DNA from: Impatiens glandulifera
Lineage: Eukaryota; Streptophyta; Magnoliopsida; Ericales; Balsaminaceae
Reading direction: 5' to 3'
Assembly (NCBI RefSeq): GCF_907164915.1
Contig: NC_061864.1
Span: 2,406,389 to 2,470,388, forward strand
DNA length: 64,000 nt
The notes below the pieces were generated by a model. The model made no database searches, was not told the DNA's origin, and saw only the letters and a list, made by a program, of their open reading frames with translations. The first letter of the stretch is position 1; every line of letters begins with the position of its first letter. Below are positions 23,970 through 37,100 of the stretch, in pieces. The translations under genes were made by a program, and so were the position numbers.

Positions 23970-24901
23970 TTAGGTTTTAATTAAAAATTAAAAAAAAGAA
24001 AAAAGTTGGAAATGAAAAGAAAATTTTCAAATAAACCCTACACATCAAGAATTTACAAGTGTATACGTGTGCTTGTTTCGTTACACCCACCGCACAAGAA
24101 AGAAGCTAAAAATTCATTCAGTCTTTGGACGTGGCCCATGTTCTTTTGTGTGAGGATATTTTATTACGCCATATCCCATATACAAGAAAAGAAGAAGAAG
24201 AAGAATAATGGATTTCCCTTTCAACGCCGGCCTAGTCTCTTCTTCCTCGCGTCGCATTCTCGGGTGATCGCCGGCTCAATTTTCAGTCTTTCTTTCTCTC
24301 TCTCTGTGCGACTGATGAGTGTTGTGTACGAGCTTTGACATTCACAACACACAGATTAAAGGAGATCGTGAAAAGGACAAAAAAAAAGGAGGCCAAAATG
24401 AATGCAAGACAAATTCGATTCTCTCTCTCTAATTCTATTTGAAATTTTTGTGATCCCACAGTTGCTTTTTGTACTGCCGTGCCCTTTCATCTCTCTCTCA
24501 CTTCCTTGACCAATTTACAGTGTAGTTATTTCGGGAAAATACCCCGTGTGTGAATCTCTATGCATCTGATATGAGTTATACATGAGTGTTTGTATATATG
24601 CATGTGTTCTGCAGCTCTATTTGTGTAATCCTAGCACAATTCGGTTGTTTATCAATGCTCTTGACAAGATTCATTGATTGATTGATCGCATCGAGGTCGG
24701 TCCGAAATTCCGAATAGAAGAGTTTTTTTTTTTTTTACTACAAATCAGTCAATTTGTTTGTTCGGATGTGAATCGTCTATCTTACGCAGCAGCGTGATTT
24801 GAAAGTTTAGTCAATTGGGTGATAACAGATTCAATCACAACTAGGTTTTGATCGACATTGCGAGAACTGACGATTACCATCCGTTGGATTGTCTGTCCAC
24901 C

Positions 24902-27900
24902 ATGTCGAAGGTGGTTTACGAAGGGTGGATGGTGAGACATGGTAGAAGGAAGATCGGGCGATCGTTTATTCACATGAGGTACTTCGTTCTCGAGACTCGA
25001 CTTCTTGCTTATTACAAGCGGAAGCCTCAGGGCAATGTGGTAAGCACTTCAATTTGAATTCTCCAGTTTGAATGAACATTTGGTTACTTTTCTACTCTTA
25101 TAGCAGCAGTATGATGATGCTCTAGGTTCCCGTAAAGACCCTGCTTATTGATGGGAATTGTAGGGTTGAGGATCAAGGCTTAAAGACACATCACGGACAT
25201 GTGAGTTTTTAACTGTTTCTGTATGCACCATCCATACTCTCCTGTCTCTTCCTTCAATTGTAAGAAGTAGTCAAATAAACTGGTTCAAAACTAAAATCCA
25301 TCCACAGAAGAGCATAATCCATCAGATAACCATGATAGAGATTATGTCCAATTCTTATCAAGAACAAATCCCTCTTCTGTATGCAGCCTTGAGGACCCAA
25401 TTGCAGTAACACTATCCTATGCTCTTTATTGAACTTATAGTTTTCTCTTCTTATTTTTGATAGTTGAATTCTCTACATTATCATGTTCTTTTATGGTCAA
25501 TATTTTGAAGTTTATATGGTGGTATTCTTATTTGATGACATGCTTAAGAAGAAATGATTTAATATTGTGAGTACATGTTGTATGTGCCTTTCTTGTGAGG
25601 AAAAAATGTCTCATTTGCTTCTGCACTGCCTATTTGTCAAAGAGTTATGAGATTTATTACGCAGCCTTCTCAACCTTAGTTAGGTTATACCTTATTGAGT
25701 TACGAATTTGGGAATTTTGAACTGATTTGAGTATCACCTCGTGGATGTTACCATTGTCACGTTTGAAGAGCAATTTCCACTTCCATTGACAAGGTGTATG
25801 CAATCTCCTTGATGTTGGATATTTTGGACTCAATTGAGAGCATTAGACAGGGACTTTGTCTTCGGTTTGAATTTTTGTTGTGTGCTGGCCTTTTTGTTTC
25901 TTTCCTTGCATTTGCTTTGCTTATACTGTCTTTTTGTCTCCTTCTCATTGCCTTTTTATGAAATTGAACTATTTACAATATATAGCTGTCAAAATCATAG
26001 TTCTTGGATATTTCAAGTTTGTCAAAATCATGTCATTTATGGTATAATTGAAAGCTGACATCTAAAACTCATTTTTTTGTTTGTTTTTCTTTGCTTACAC
26101 AGAGGCTTTATGTTTTGTCCGTCTACAACAAGAAAGACAAGCCTCATCCAATAATGGTGGTGATATATGGCTTCACTCAACTAATTCTGTCAGATTTATC
26201 TGTGTGCTTCTGATAGCATAATGAGAAAATGTACACAGATTTAATAAACTAATCTCCTCCCATTGTCTCAGATGGCAGCATTCAATGTGCAGGAAGCACA
26301 TGCATGGAAAGAAAAGATAGAGTTTGTCATTGATCAGGTTATGATACATTCATTGTCTTCTAAATGAGTTGGCACAAATGGCTTGACAACTTTTTTGACA
26401 GTTGCACTATTAAACTAATATTGCAGCACCAAGGATCACAAGTAGCTTCCAATGGCAAGAAGTACATCTCTTTTGAATATAAGCCTGGAATGGATAATGG
26501 GAGGAAATCCTCTTCATCAGATCAGGAAAGTCAGTAAGTGATTAAGTCAGATTTCATTTCAATGGACAAATGCCAATAGGAAATTCAAAGTTCATAAATA
26601 GATAAACTTTTGATTGAAGCACTTGAAGGTTATAGTTCTGATCTGAATAGCTTCATAAATCTCCTTTAACTAAAAGGAACTCTTCAATGGTTCTTAATAC
26701 CATTTTGCAATTTTGTGTCAAACCATCGGAGTTCGATAACAATTCTAGATATTAAGTGCTTATTTGAATTAAGTTCATTTAATAATTCTTATCTAGAGTC
26801 ACTTAATTATTTAGATTCAACTCAAATTAAGCTAAAAAAATGACTTAATTTGGTGATTGAATGACTCAACCGGGTAAGAGTGTCCAAAGGACAACTTTTA
26901 ATCCTTGGAAATGAATCAAGTTACGTCCTTATATGGTTAAAATAGTCTTTAATTGCTTTTCCGACATTAATTTCACATTTTATCAAATCAAATTACACAC
27001 TAAATACTTAAAATGTTGATATTTTCAATTGGTTTATTCCCATCATTTATTTTTTAGTGACTTAACTCATTCAACATTGTCCATATTTGAAAACACTTTT
27101 ATTTCTTAATATGGATTTGGCTGAGAAACAACCAATGCATTTCTACATACAGATCCAAATACGTTTGGTGTGAAAGGTATGGCTAGATAGCTGCCAATGA
27201 TTGCATCAACTTCTGATGCTAATGTTGTATCTTGTAGGGTAGCTATCTAAACCCACTATGCTGGTTCTGGATTTCTTTGCTTACATAAGCCTTTTGTTTA
27301 TGTCTAGATTTAGTGCCCCTGATGATGAGGATGACTCTAATCATGATTTGTTAAGGAGGACAACAATAGGAAATGGTTGCTATTCTATCCTTTTTTTTTA
27401 TCCTCATATGTTTTATGTTTTAGCTTTTATTTTGGTGTTAAGTACTCCTTTGTTGTAGGACTTCCTGAGTCAGTACTTGACTGGACAGCACAAGTAGATT
27501 CAGACTTGTCAAATGAGAATTCCGATGAGCAAACATTCTCTAGAAAACATTGGCGCCTTCTTCAATGCCAAAATGGTTAGCTATGTCTTTTCTCATGTTC
27601 CCAGTTGACGAAGTTGATTCTCACCTGTTTCTTTTTATTCGCAGGACTTCGCATTTTTGAAGAGCTCATTGAAGTTGATTTTCTTGTATGTTGTTTTCCT
27701 TTTTTTCGATCTAAAGAAGTTTTGTAGACAATGTGTCTAGAAACTTTCTAGACGTACCTGTTAAAATGTGTAGTTTTCTTTATGCAGCCAAAAAGTTATA
27801 GTAGAGCAATGAAAGCTGTAGGGGTGGTGGATGCTTCTTGTGAGGAGATATTTGAGCTTATTATGAGCATGGATGCAACACGGTTCGAGTATGTGCTTTC

Positions 27901-30666
27901 TTTGGCACCACTTTTTTTCTTGTATTTCTTCCTTAATTCTTCCAATCCATTGATTTCAAGTCTTTATTTCTTATGTTTAATTTATTGTTTATGCAGGTGG
28001 GACTGCACATTCCAGTATGGTAGCTTGGTTGAAGATGTAGATGGACATACAGCAATACTGTATGAGAGATTACAGCTGGATTGGTTTCCAATGTAATTCT
28101 TTCCCCAGATAATTTTAGTTTTTCAGATTTTGTCAACAAATCTCCTAATAAATGAAAAATGATAGAACTACAATATTTTTTGCTAATACTTGTCTCAAAT
28201 ATGCATTATTATTGCAGGTTAGTGTGGCCACGTGACCTCTGTTATGTACGCTATTGGCGCCGGAATGATGATGGAAGTTATGGTATATATTCCCAGCCAC
28301 CATTTGATTTGTTGCAAATTTTATTTTCTTACTTAATGTGCTTTCTCTCGGGTTTTCTACAGTTGTGTTATTTCGATCTAGGGAGCATGATAATTGTGGA
28401 ACCCAACCAGGGTTTGTCCGAGCTCACATTGAGAGTAATTTTCATGTCCATTGATCTTTTTGGTTTTGTTATATTTAAGAATTACTTCTTTTTCTGTAGC
28501 TTTAATATTGAAGCTGTATTAAAAATGACTATGTTTTTGATTTTCTCAGGCGGAGGGTTCAATATATCTCCTCTAAAACCTCGGAATGGGAGACCGAGGA
28601 CACAGGTGCAACACCTCATGCAAATTGATCTTAGAGGGTGGGGAGTCGGTTATATTTCATCTTTTCAACAACATTGCCTCCTCCAAATGCTAAATCGTGT
28701 TGCTGGTGAGTTCTAAATTTGATTGACTTGCCATAATTTACTTTGGCCAATGACCCTCCTAGTGTAACTCGAGTGGTAACAGCCTTAAATTAAGAGGCTC
28801 AGGTTAATCTTGATTATGACTGAAAACACCTTGATCCATTTTTGTATTCTATGAACTAATGACCTCCACTTAGGAAGCAGACACTCTAACCAATGAGCTA
28901 TACTATGTTAACAACATTCTTTTATTGTTTGTTTGTTTGTTTGTTATGTTTGATGTTAACATTTGATTGCAGGACTTCGTGAATGGTTTTCACAAACAGA
29001 TGAAAAGATTGCTCCTCCGAGAGTCCCAGTAATGGTCAACATGTCTTCTGCATCTGTTGCATTAAGAAAGAGTCAACCGCAGTCCTCTGTTCACATTCGT
29101 ACTTCTTCTTATGATGATACAAACATATCGAGTAAAAGTACCATAATGGCGTACGAATATTCTGACGAGGAAGATGAAAACCAAGTATCGGAGCGAGCAG
29201 TAAGTCTATTATAGCTACAGTATGAACTTTTTTTTCACCGTTTTCTGAACTTGTGATGTACAAAATCTCCAGGTATTAGCTTCCATACACGAGAATGAAG
29301 AAAGGAAACCAGGTAGGTAGATCAATGACATCACTGCATTCATTTGCCTTGCATATGGACACTCTTATAACATTGTTGATTTGCATGTACAGAAGAACCC
29401 TCTGGTCAGCTTGATTTGTCATGTTTCTCGGGAAATCTACGACGCAATGATCTTGATAATGCTCGAAACTGCTGGAGGATTTCAGAAGGAAACAACTTTA
29501 GAGTTCGTAGTAAGAACTTCTGTTATGACAAATCCAAGGTTTGTTTTAATCATTTGATTTACATTTTCTGCGTTTTTGTATGCATAAGTTCTATCATTTG
29601 CTGTTACAATTTTGTTTCTTTTCTTTTTAGGTTCCTGCTGGTAAGCATCTAATGGATATAGTTGCTGTCGATTGGTTTAAAGATACAAGACGCATGGATC
29701 ATGTTGCAAGGCGTCGTGGTTGTGCAGCCCAGGTATGTTTCCGTGGCATGTTCTTTCCAAGCATTCTGTTTGGTAGCTTGAATCTCATATCCGATTATTA
29801 ATGTGTTTTCTCTTAACAGATTGCATCAGAAAAAGGGTATTTCTCCATAGTCATAAACGTGCAAGTAAGTTTTTTCATTTAAGGTCTTCTTTGTATGTTC
29901 ATATTTATAATCTAGAAACTTGGAAGTGAAAAATTATGATGTTTTTCAAGGTACCCGGTTCGACACATTATAGTATGGTTTTCTATTTCGTAACCAAGGA
30001 GCTAGTACCCGGAACTCTCTTGCAACAGTTTGTTGATGGTGACGATGAATTTCGTAACAGTAGACTAAAGTTGATCCCATCAGTTCCAAAGGTAGGTTAA
30101 TTTCATTGTTTTATTACTTCCTTTCTTATGCAGAGTTCATGAGTGGAAAGTTAATTAGTTCTTTGCTTATGGTAAAAAGGGTTCTTGGATTGTTCGCCAA
30201 AGTGTCGGAAGCACTCCTTGCTTATTGGGAAAAGCAGTGGATTGCAATTATATCCGTGGCCCAAAATACTTGGAAGTAATAAATAACCACCTCTTGTTTC
30301 TTCTTATATCATTATAAGTGCTTGTTGTCTATCTTATTATAATTTTCTGCCGTCTTTTTTTCGTAGGTTGACGTGGACATTGGATCGTCAACCGTCGCCA
30401 ATGGAGTTCTAGGGCTTGTTATCGGGGTTATTACTTCACTGGTGGTTGACATGGCTTTTCTTATACAGGTAACTACTGATTTCTCAACCTAAGACAACAT
30501 CATATATATGCGGTTTTGTTTGTTTCATTTTCATTTTTTGGGGGGGCAGGCAAATACCAGGGATGAATTGCCAGAGCGGTTGATAGGTGCTGTTCGAATG
30601 TCACACATAGAGTTGTCATCTGCCATAGTTCCAAATCTTGAACAAGAAACATCCAACACTTCTTAA
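24902..30666 (+). CDS. EDR2: EDR2-like protein: PH, START and DUF1336 domains
   Basis: Exons: 24902-25039, 25126-25200, 26103-26156, 26272-26337, 26427-26533, 27308-27375, 27459-27575, 27645-27685, 27788-27888, 27997-28092, 28218-28282, 28363-28434, 28550-28705, 28973-29199, 29273-29312, 29393-29538, 29631-29732, 29820-29864, 29951-30091, 30180-30275, 30367-30468, 30550-30666. The sum is 2172 nt, giving 723 aa, near Arabidopsis EDR2. PH domain at about 1-111 (SKVVYEGWMVRHGRRKIGRS), START at about 185-400 (SRKHWRLLQCQNG, LDWFPMLVWPRDLCYVRYW), acidic linker at about 440-480, DUF1336 at about 500-715 (PGSTHYSMVFYFV, GSSTVANGVLGLVIG). Known for Arabidopsis EDR2: a lipid-binding negative regulator of powdery mildew-induced cell death and ethylene-linked senescence; inferred here. 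The leader (about 24220-24901) is CT-rich. Confidence 0.95.
28750..28915. mobile_element. SINE-like tRNA-derived sequences in EDR2 intron 13
   Basis: On the plus strand TAACTCGAGTGGTAACAGCC followed by GGCTCAGGTTAATC resembles tRNA-type A and B boxes. On the minus strand, about 100 bp further, TATAGCTCATTGGTTAGAGT followed by GGTCATTAGTTCATAG is a second, opposite A/B-box pair. Two tRNA-like halves in opposite orientation suggest one SINE inserted in or beside another. Neither can fold into an intact tRNA. Confidence 0.45.
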
Positions 30667-31027
30667 TATTTGCTAATTATATTGGTTGAAATGGCATTTG
30701 GTCGAGTCATGTTTCATCCATTATGAAGACTTGACCGAACACATTTCTTTTTCTTTAATTTGACGAACACAACAAGTTTCGGAAGGGGGAGATATTGACT
30801 CCGGTGGTTTTTTCCGAATTTCTTGAGATTTCTGACCACACAAAATTGTTGATCGATGTATATTTATAGATCGATTGTGCCTATTTGAAACCAACAAATT
30901 GTTTTTTTCTTTCTATTTTTCATCTGGATATAGACTATGTACATCATTACATGACTAACTGGATGACAAAAATTTGTTAACTTTTCAACTATGATATATT
31001 TATATTACAATAACAAAATTAAAATTT

Positions 31028-32581
31028 TTAACATGCAATCTTATTCTTCATGACAAAATCCCCAAAACCATCCAACGCAGCCATCGAACTTGATGGAAAT
31101 CTTCCGTCGAATTGTCGTGCCAAGGTTGCAGCCCGAGCTCGTAACTCCTCGTCGTTCATAAGCATCTCGATCCCTTTTAGAATATTGTCTTTCTTCACCA
31201 TTTCCGATGGACCACCATAAGATACCCTGTGCCCCACCTTGAGATGGCTAACCACCAGCTTGGCATTAAACATTTGGTCACCCCTAATTGGCCAAGCCAA
31301 GATTGGGACTCCCCTAGCCATAGCCTCTGTGGTCGAGTTCCATCCACAATGGGATAGAAATCCAGCAGTTGACCCGTGGCACAAAATCGTCAACTGTGGG
31401 GCCCATCCGCGGATTATCAGACCGTTATCCCCTACTTTCTCGTCCAAACCGTTTGGGTAGTAATCTTCTTGCGGTTGACCCGGTCCCGGTCTCGGGCCTG
31501 GTTTGATGTTTGAGAAGGGTGGATGCGGCCCGGGTCTTCCTACACCACTTTTAGTCACCCAAATAAATGGCCGCCCCGATTCGGTTAAGGCATCCGCCAA
31601 CTCAACATATTCTTCGGTCGTGGGACCGACTTCGGTCCCGAACGACACGTAGAGAACTGACTTAGGTGGCTTAGAATCGAGCCATTTGAGCACCTCGTCT
31701 TCGGTGTAGTTTGACCGGCAGCTTGGTCGAATGTCTCGGTCATGTAGTAGAACCGAGTTAGCTGATTCCCAATACTGTTTGGGCAATAAAGGGCCCACTC
31801 CCCAAACCGGTATTCCCACTTGATCACCTATGAATGTAAGAAACTGACCCTCTAGCTCGTCACAAGTGTTGATCAACAAGGCAATCGATTCTCGGACTTC
31901 ATCTATCCAAGGTGGTGGCCGGGGAGAACTCTGCATAGGATGACGTGGCGGCGGCGGTTGAGAAATATCGGGACCATGATGATGCGGTCCTCCCGGTGGC
32001 GGCAATAGTTCAATATCCGAAACTGTAACCGCCATGTTCTCAGGTAACCCGGGAAGTACCCGAACTTGACCCGGTTTAACATCGTAAGCTCCAGCCTTAA
32101 ATATTCCGTACTCCATGGCGGCTGAGCATGCGCCTGATGTGAAGAAAGCCACCACCGGAATCCCAAACTTCCTGAAGACCCACCGGACTGAACCCATCAT
32201 CATTACATCAATAACAGCTATGGAGACAATGCTGGTTCCGATTTGGGATAGGAGTGATTCGATCTCTCTGCCCATCTCCTGGTTGCAGTGCCCTGGTGGC
32301 GGCGGTCCTCCGCCGCCAGCAACAGCGCCACCCTCTGGTGGCGGTGGTGGTGGCCCTGGTGGGAAAGGGCTGCCGACAGCATCGGACAAGGTAAGGATAT
32401 GAAAGAGAGGGTATTGATGGAGGGAAGTGGCTGCCGGAATGGAGGAAGAAAGGTGGGAAGGAATAATGAGTTTGGTATTGAAGTTTCTAGATGAGAGTTG
32501 CTTGCATAGTTCCACAGATGGGATTAGATGCCCTTGCCCGAAGAAGGGAACTACAAAAATTTCACCATTAATCACGTCCAT
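31028..32581 (-). CDS. Family 1 UDP-glycosyltransferase, intronless
   Basis: Single open frame of 517 aa. Catalytic-type His18 in FFGQGHLIP. A complete 44-residue PSPG box at about 393-436 begins WAPQLTILCHGSTAGFLSHC and ends PIRGDQ. The final Gln is common to UDP-glucose users. It transfers sugar from a UDP-sugar to a small acceptor in the cytosol; the acceptor cannot be read from sequence. Unusual: two Pro/Gly/His-rich inserts, one at about 70-100 (PPGPPPPPPEGG, then GGGGPPPPG) and one at about 195-220 (PPPGGPHHHG, QPPPPRHP), plus a third near the donor loop (KPGPRPGPGQPQ). These make it longer than the usual 450-490 aa. Converges with EDR2. Confidence 0.92.
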   Translation of the reverse strand: MDVINGEIFVVPFFGQGHLIPSVELCKQLSSRNFNTKLIIPSHLSSSIPAATSLHQYPLFHILTLSDAVGSPFPPGPPPPPPEGGAVAGGGGPPPPGHCNQEMGREIESLLSQIGTSIVSIAVIDVMMMGSVRWVFRKFGIPVVAFFTSGACSAAMEYGIFKAGAYDVKPGQVRVLPGLPENMAVTVSDIELLPPPGGPHHHGPDISQPPPPRHPMQSSPRPPPWIDEVRESIALLINTCDELEGQFLTFIGDQVGIPVWGVGPLLPKQYWESANSVLLHDRDIRPSCRSNYTEDEVLKWLDSKPPKSVLYVSFGTEVGPTTEEYVELADALTESGRPFIWVTKSGVGRPGPHPPFSNIKPGPRPGPGQPQEDYYPNGLDEKVGDNGLIIRGWAPQLTILCHGSTAGFLSHCGWNSTTEAMARGVPILAWPIRGDQMFNAKLVVSHLKVGHRVSYGGPSEMVKKDNILKGIEMLMNDEELRARAATLARQFDGRFPSSSMAALDGFGDFVMKNKIAC

Positions 32582-32619
32582 TTTCTTTAGTATCTACATA
32601 CCTTTGTGATGTATGTGCA

Positions 32620-32627
32620 TATTTATA
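32620..32627 (-). promoter_or_regulatory. Possible TATA box of the UGT gene
   Basis: The reverse complement reads TATAAATA about 40 bp upstream of the UGT ATG, in a less uniformly AT-rich setting than the flanks. Confidence 0.5.
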
Positions 32628-32649
32628 TATATAATTATATATCATGTGA

Positions 32650-33669
32650 TGTGAAAACAGAGACTGTTAGATATAATAATAATAATATCTTAGGGACTAA
32701 GGAAGATCGAGAGACGTAGGTCGGTGAAATCGCGTGAGAGATTTCGAGTTGCTTGACTTACACGGCATAAAAACATTCTAAACTGGTAAAAAGGATTTTT
32801 TTGGTAATCTCGTTTGGTTGGACACTTTTCTACTGACTGATAGTTTTGACAATTTAACAAAGTGAAAGTGAATAGTGTTTGACTGGTAGCTTAATTATAA
32901 CCGATCTCATCAAAGAATGGAGCTGTTTGTACCTCAAGCAAGAGTACATTCAAATTTAGAATAATAATATTAGTATTATTAATATATAATTAATTATATA
33001 TTTTAAATTGCATATTATTGGTATTTTTTCAAAACTTAGAAATAGAAAAAAAATAATGTTCGGTAATAACGGTAAGGAAGTAATTATTAGTTTTGATAAA
33101 AAACTTAAAAATATATTAATATATATATATATAAATAAAATAAAAAAATAATAATTTAAAATAAAATGTATTTTAGTATTTTGGTTAATGAAATAAGTGA
33201 TTATTATTTTAAAAATTCATAAACAAAATATTAACAAATAAATAACATTATCTTATTAAATAAAATCTCAAAAACAAATTCTAAACAAAATTTTAGATTT
33301 TATTTTTTAATTTATATATTTCACCTTATTTTTATTTATTATATTTAAAATAATATAATATTATTTTTAAAATCAATTAATTATAATTTTTTAGAAAACA
33401 ATATATTAACAAATAAATATCATACTCTTATACTATTAAACAAAATCTAAAAAAAACAAACACTAAATTAATTTTTAAATATAATTTTAATTAAAATTTA
33501 ATATTATATATTAATTAAAAAAATTATTATAAATCATAATATTAATATAATTTAATTTAAGAAAGACTATTTATTAATTTAAACAATTCATTAATATTTA
33601 AAATTAAATTTGTTAAATTTAAATAATTTTTTAATATTTAAAATTAAGTTAATAGAAAATATATATATT

Positions 33670-33729
<60 letters not shown>

Positions 33730-34140
33730 AATATAATATTAATTGTATAAGCTGAATCAAACCTACACCTCCATCAAAATAAATTGAATAATAAGTTAAA
33801 TTCAAACTTATTAATGGACTTGTGATCACATCGGTTCTTATCCTTGGACTTTAAACAATAGTAGAAAGACCAAATTCATATTATATACTTTAAAGAATAA
33901 TTTTAAAATTGAGACAAAGTTAAAGAGAAAAAGGTTGCAATTATTAATGAACTTGGAGAATTTAGTTATGTGCAACACTTATGTGTAAGTTGTTACATGA
34001 GTAAAATGGTGTGAAATTAGAGTTATAGTTACAACAACAGTTCCCAAAAAAGAGACTAAATGGCGACAAATTAGCAATAACTTTTATCATTGAAATTCGA
34101 AACCAATGAATTAAGTTTTAAAGCTAAATGAATGCAAAGA
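32650..34140. other. AT-rich spacer with a (TA)n tract
   Basis: Holds the UGT upstream region and the 3' flank of the chromomethylase. A (TA)n microsatellite at 33672-33726 is flanked on both sides by ATATATTTAAATATAT-like sequence. No gene seen. Confidence 0.6.
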
Positions 34141-34144
34141 ATTA

Positions 34145-37100
34145 TCAAAGCTGTTGCACCTCATCAGTGGGCCTTGTCTGATGTGCAAATTTAGGTGGCA
34201 GCTTCATCAATGGAGAATTCCCACCAATTTTTTGGATGGCCATGCCTAGCCCATATCCCAAAGCACGCGAAACGTTAACAGCTACAGCGTTTCCCACTTG
34301 ACGATACCTGCAGCTCTCATAGAGTTCATACATTTAGACTTGGCGAGTTTCAACCATTGAAAACCTGAAACATACATGTATTATGATGTATTCGTACCTT
34401 TCTTTAATTGTCCCACTAAACCTGTAAAAATCAGGAAAACCTTGAAGTCTTGCATATTCTCTGGTAGTAAGTGGTCGGTCTTGTTCTGGATGCAAAGCTA
34501 CCTACACAAGAAAGTTTGCCCCACCACCAGCAAAGGTTTATGATATAGTTCTATCATTGATTCGTATTGTTTTACTAGAAAGACATGTACCTGACTCCGG
34601 TTATCGGGGAAAGTAACCACAGTGGGTACTGTCTCATCCCACCATAATCTTCCAAAAGGTCTAGTAACATGAACACAAAAGACATGTATATAGTCAGTCT
34701 GGTGGTGTAAGATAAATTAAGTCTTCAAGAAAACACAAGTTAAACCTTTTAGATTTTCCATCTTCAAAGGTAAAGACATAATCAGGTACCTACATGTGGA
34801 AAAAAGGGTGAAAGATAAAATTAATTGTTCAAACAAGTAATAACATTAATTTTGTTTTAAATAGTTCAAAAAAATGGTCCTTTGCTTACGAGTGGATTTC
34901 CCGATGGCAGTTTTATGATATCTTTTGTGGGATCCCGATAAACCACATTGTTATGCCCAACAAGCACACCAGGGAAGTCCCGGAAATTTGCTCCCTGAGA
35001 TGTATGCATTATTAGAAACAGCAATTGGGTAGAGGGTAAAAAGATATAAATTGTGTACCTTTTTATGAGGTATTTGACAAATTCGCAAATAATTATCTTC
35101 GGATACAAGATAATTCTGATGATCATATAACAGAGATTTGGTAGCATTCTCTAATCCACTTGGAGTACAGCCTACCATCTCTATACAAATAAAGATAGGA
35201 AAATAGATGAGCCAACACCTAAACTGCAAATCTTCCAAAGTAATAAAGCAAAAGAAATAAAAATACAGAATTTTAAATGTCCAGTCTTGTGGAAAATAAA
35301 TATTAGATAAACCAAATGAAAATATTGAAACTTTTGTATGTAAGTTGATTAGATAAAGTGTGAAACTAATGTCAGGAAAGTATTTTACCCTTCTAATAAC
35401 ATTATTTAATTGATTTTTAAATAACAGTTAAGAAATAAACTTGATTCAAGTAAACAATTAACCATTTAGACTAAACTCCGTAGTGTTTCAGATGCAGCTA
35501 TATTTAATCCTAGACAGTAAAGTACGTTTACTTTTATATATATGTGTGTGTGTGTGCATTTAAGAGATAATATCGATCATTACCATCTTTGGTTAACCTT
35601 ATAAATTTCTGGAACTCTGATTCTGGAGGCTTTACATAACTCATCTGTTCAGACATTTCTTTGGCTGAGACCTGAAGAGTATAGATTGCAGTAAGAACAT
35701 CATAAAAAAAATCATATAACAATAATTTGACCAAACTAAGAATGAGGAATAATACAGATGGAAGATCAGAGATAGCATCACGAAGAACAAGGGCTTCTTC
35801 AAGGTCAGGATGTTCGCCTTCATTGTAAGCAACAGTATTTTGCTGCAATATTGAAATTTATCAGTGAGTCACATAAGACTGAGATACATAAATTTACTAT
35901 CTGTCTGAATCAATACCTGAAACTCAGTTGGTGGCCAATATCTAACAATAACATCATGAGTAGGGAGTGGGAATTGAGGTAATTTCTGCAAACCAAAAGT
36001 AGTTGGTCAAAACTCTGCTTTGAACAAAAGACTAGAGAAAAATAGAACCTGTAACTGCATAATGAGAATTCATTCACCTCAGTAAGAAGAGCACCCCAGA
36101 AGAAAACACGTAGCCGAAATTGTGGAAGCCCATAACAACCGGCAGCCATGGTTCCCATCCTTGCTTGGTAGTTCATATGCACCAAACGACTTAATGCGTA
36201 TCTTGCAAGAGAAGCTTTATCAAACTTCAATATATCAGTCACATTTTCCATCAAGACATATTTAGGCTTTAAGAATTTCACTATGTCCATAAAAACAATA
36301 ATTTGACGATTTCTTTCATCCTCCAGTGGGGAAGTTGTATTTCTGAAACGATTATAACCACTAATCCCCTGGCATGGGGGACCTCCACAGAGCACATCAA
36401 CATCACCCTGAAAACTCATCCAGTAACAACAAAATTACACAAATTCTCATGTTGTTTCATGAGCAGGAATGGATGAATGAAAATGTTTAGAAATTGGAAC
36501 ATGTCATACCGGAAGGGGCAATAGTTTTGATTTAAATCCACATCTTACAAACTCCTCTAAGCATTCTAAGCAATTCCTAAGAAGAAGGAAAAAAGAACAT
36601 TATATACTTGTTATTCTCTTAAGAATTTTCTAAATTATTGTTAATATCATTGACGCAAATACCTACCCCAGTCCTTCAATAGGCTCCCATGTATCATCAC
36701 TTGAACTGTATCCCTTCCACCGCACCTAACCAAAAAGCCACTACAAAAGATAAATATCCTAATTTGAATAAATTTGAACTACAACTCATTATATTCCATA
36801 TCAAAAGAGGACAAGAGACAAACTGGTTCAACTAAGTGATATTCTCATGAAAAATTATAAGATGACAAGATAACAAGAAGAAGGAAATACTTAAAAAACG
36901 ATTAGATTTCATGTACTTCATGGAGCACCTTAAATTTCACTCCTTGTTTGCCTGTTTCATAGGGATCTCCATAGCAAATATCAACTATGTGTAGAACTTC
37001 ATATTCCCCTGCAGATGTCTTATTGACCATTGGCAATTCGTCATCCACTATTTTCCTCTCTTCCAGTATAGATCCATCTGTGCTATTTGAACTATTGAAT

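Noticed and set aside
24006..24338. Possible small gene of 110 codons before EDR2
   Set aside because: Composition is that of a CT-rich promoter/leader, with no recognisable motif, and it lies where the EDR2 leader is expected.
28861..28910. Apparent tRNA gene in EDR2 intron
   Set aside because: A- and B-box-like words are present but no cloverleaf or CCA-proximal acceptor stem can be formed; SINE-like is a better fit.
31903..32494. Plus- and minus-strand Pro/Gly/Arg-rich frames within the UGT
   Set aside because: They are shadows of the GC-rich UGT coding frame, which alone carries the PSPG box.
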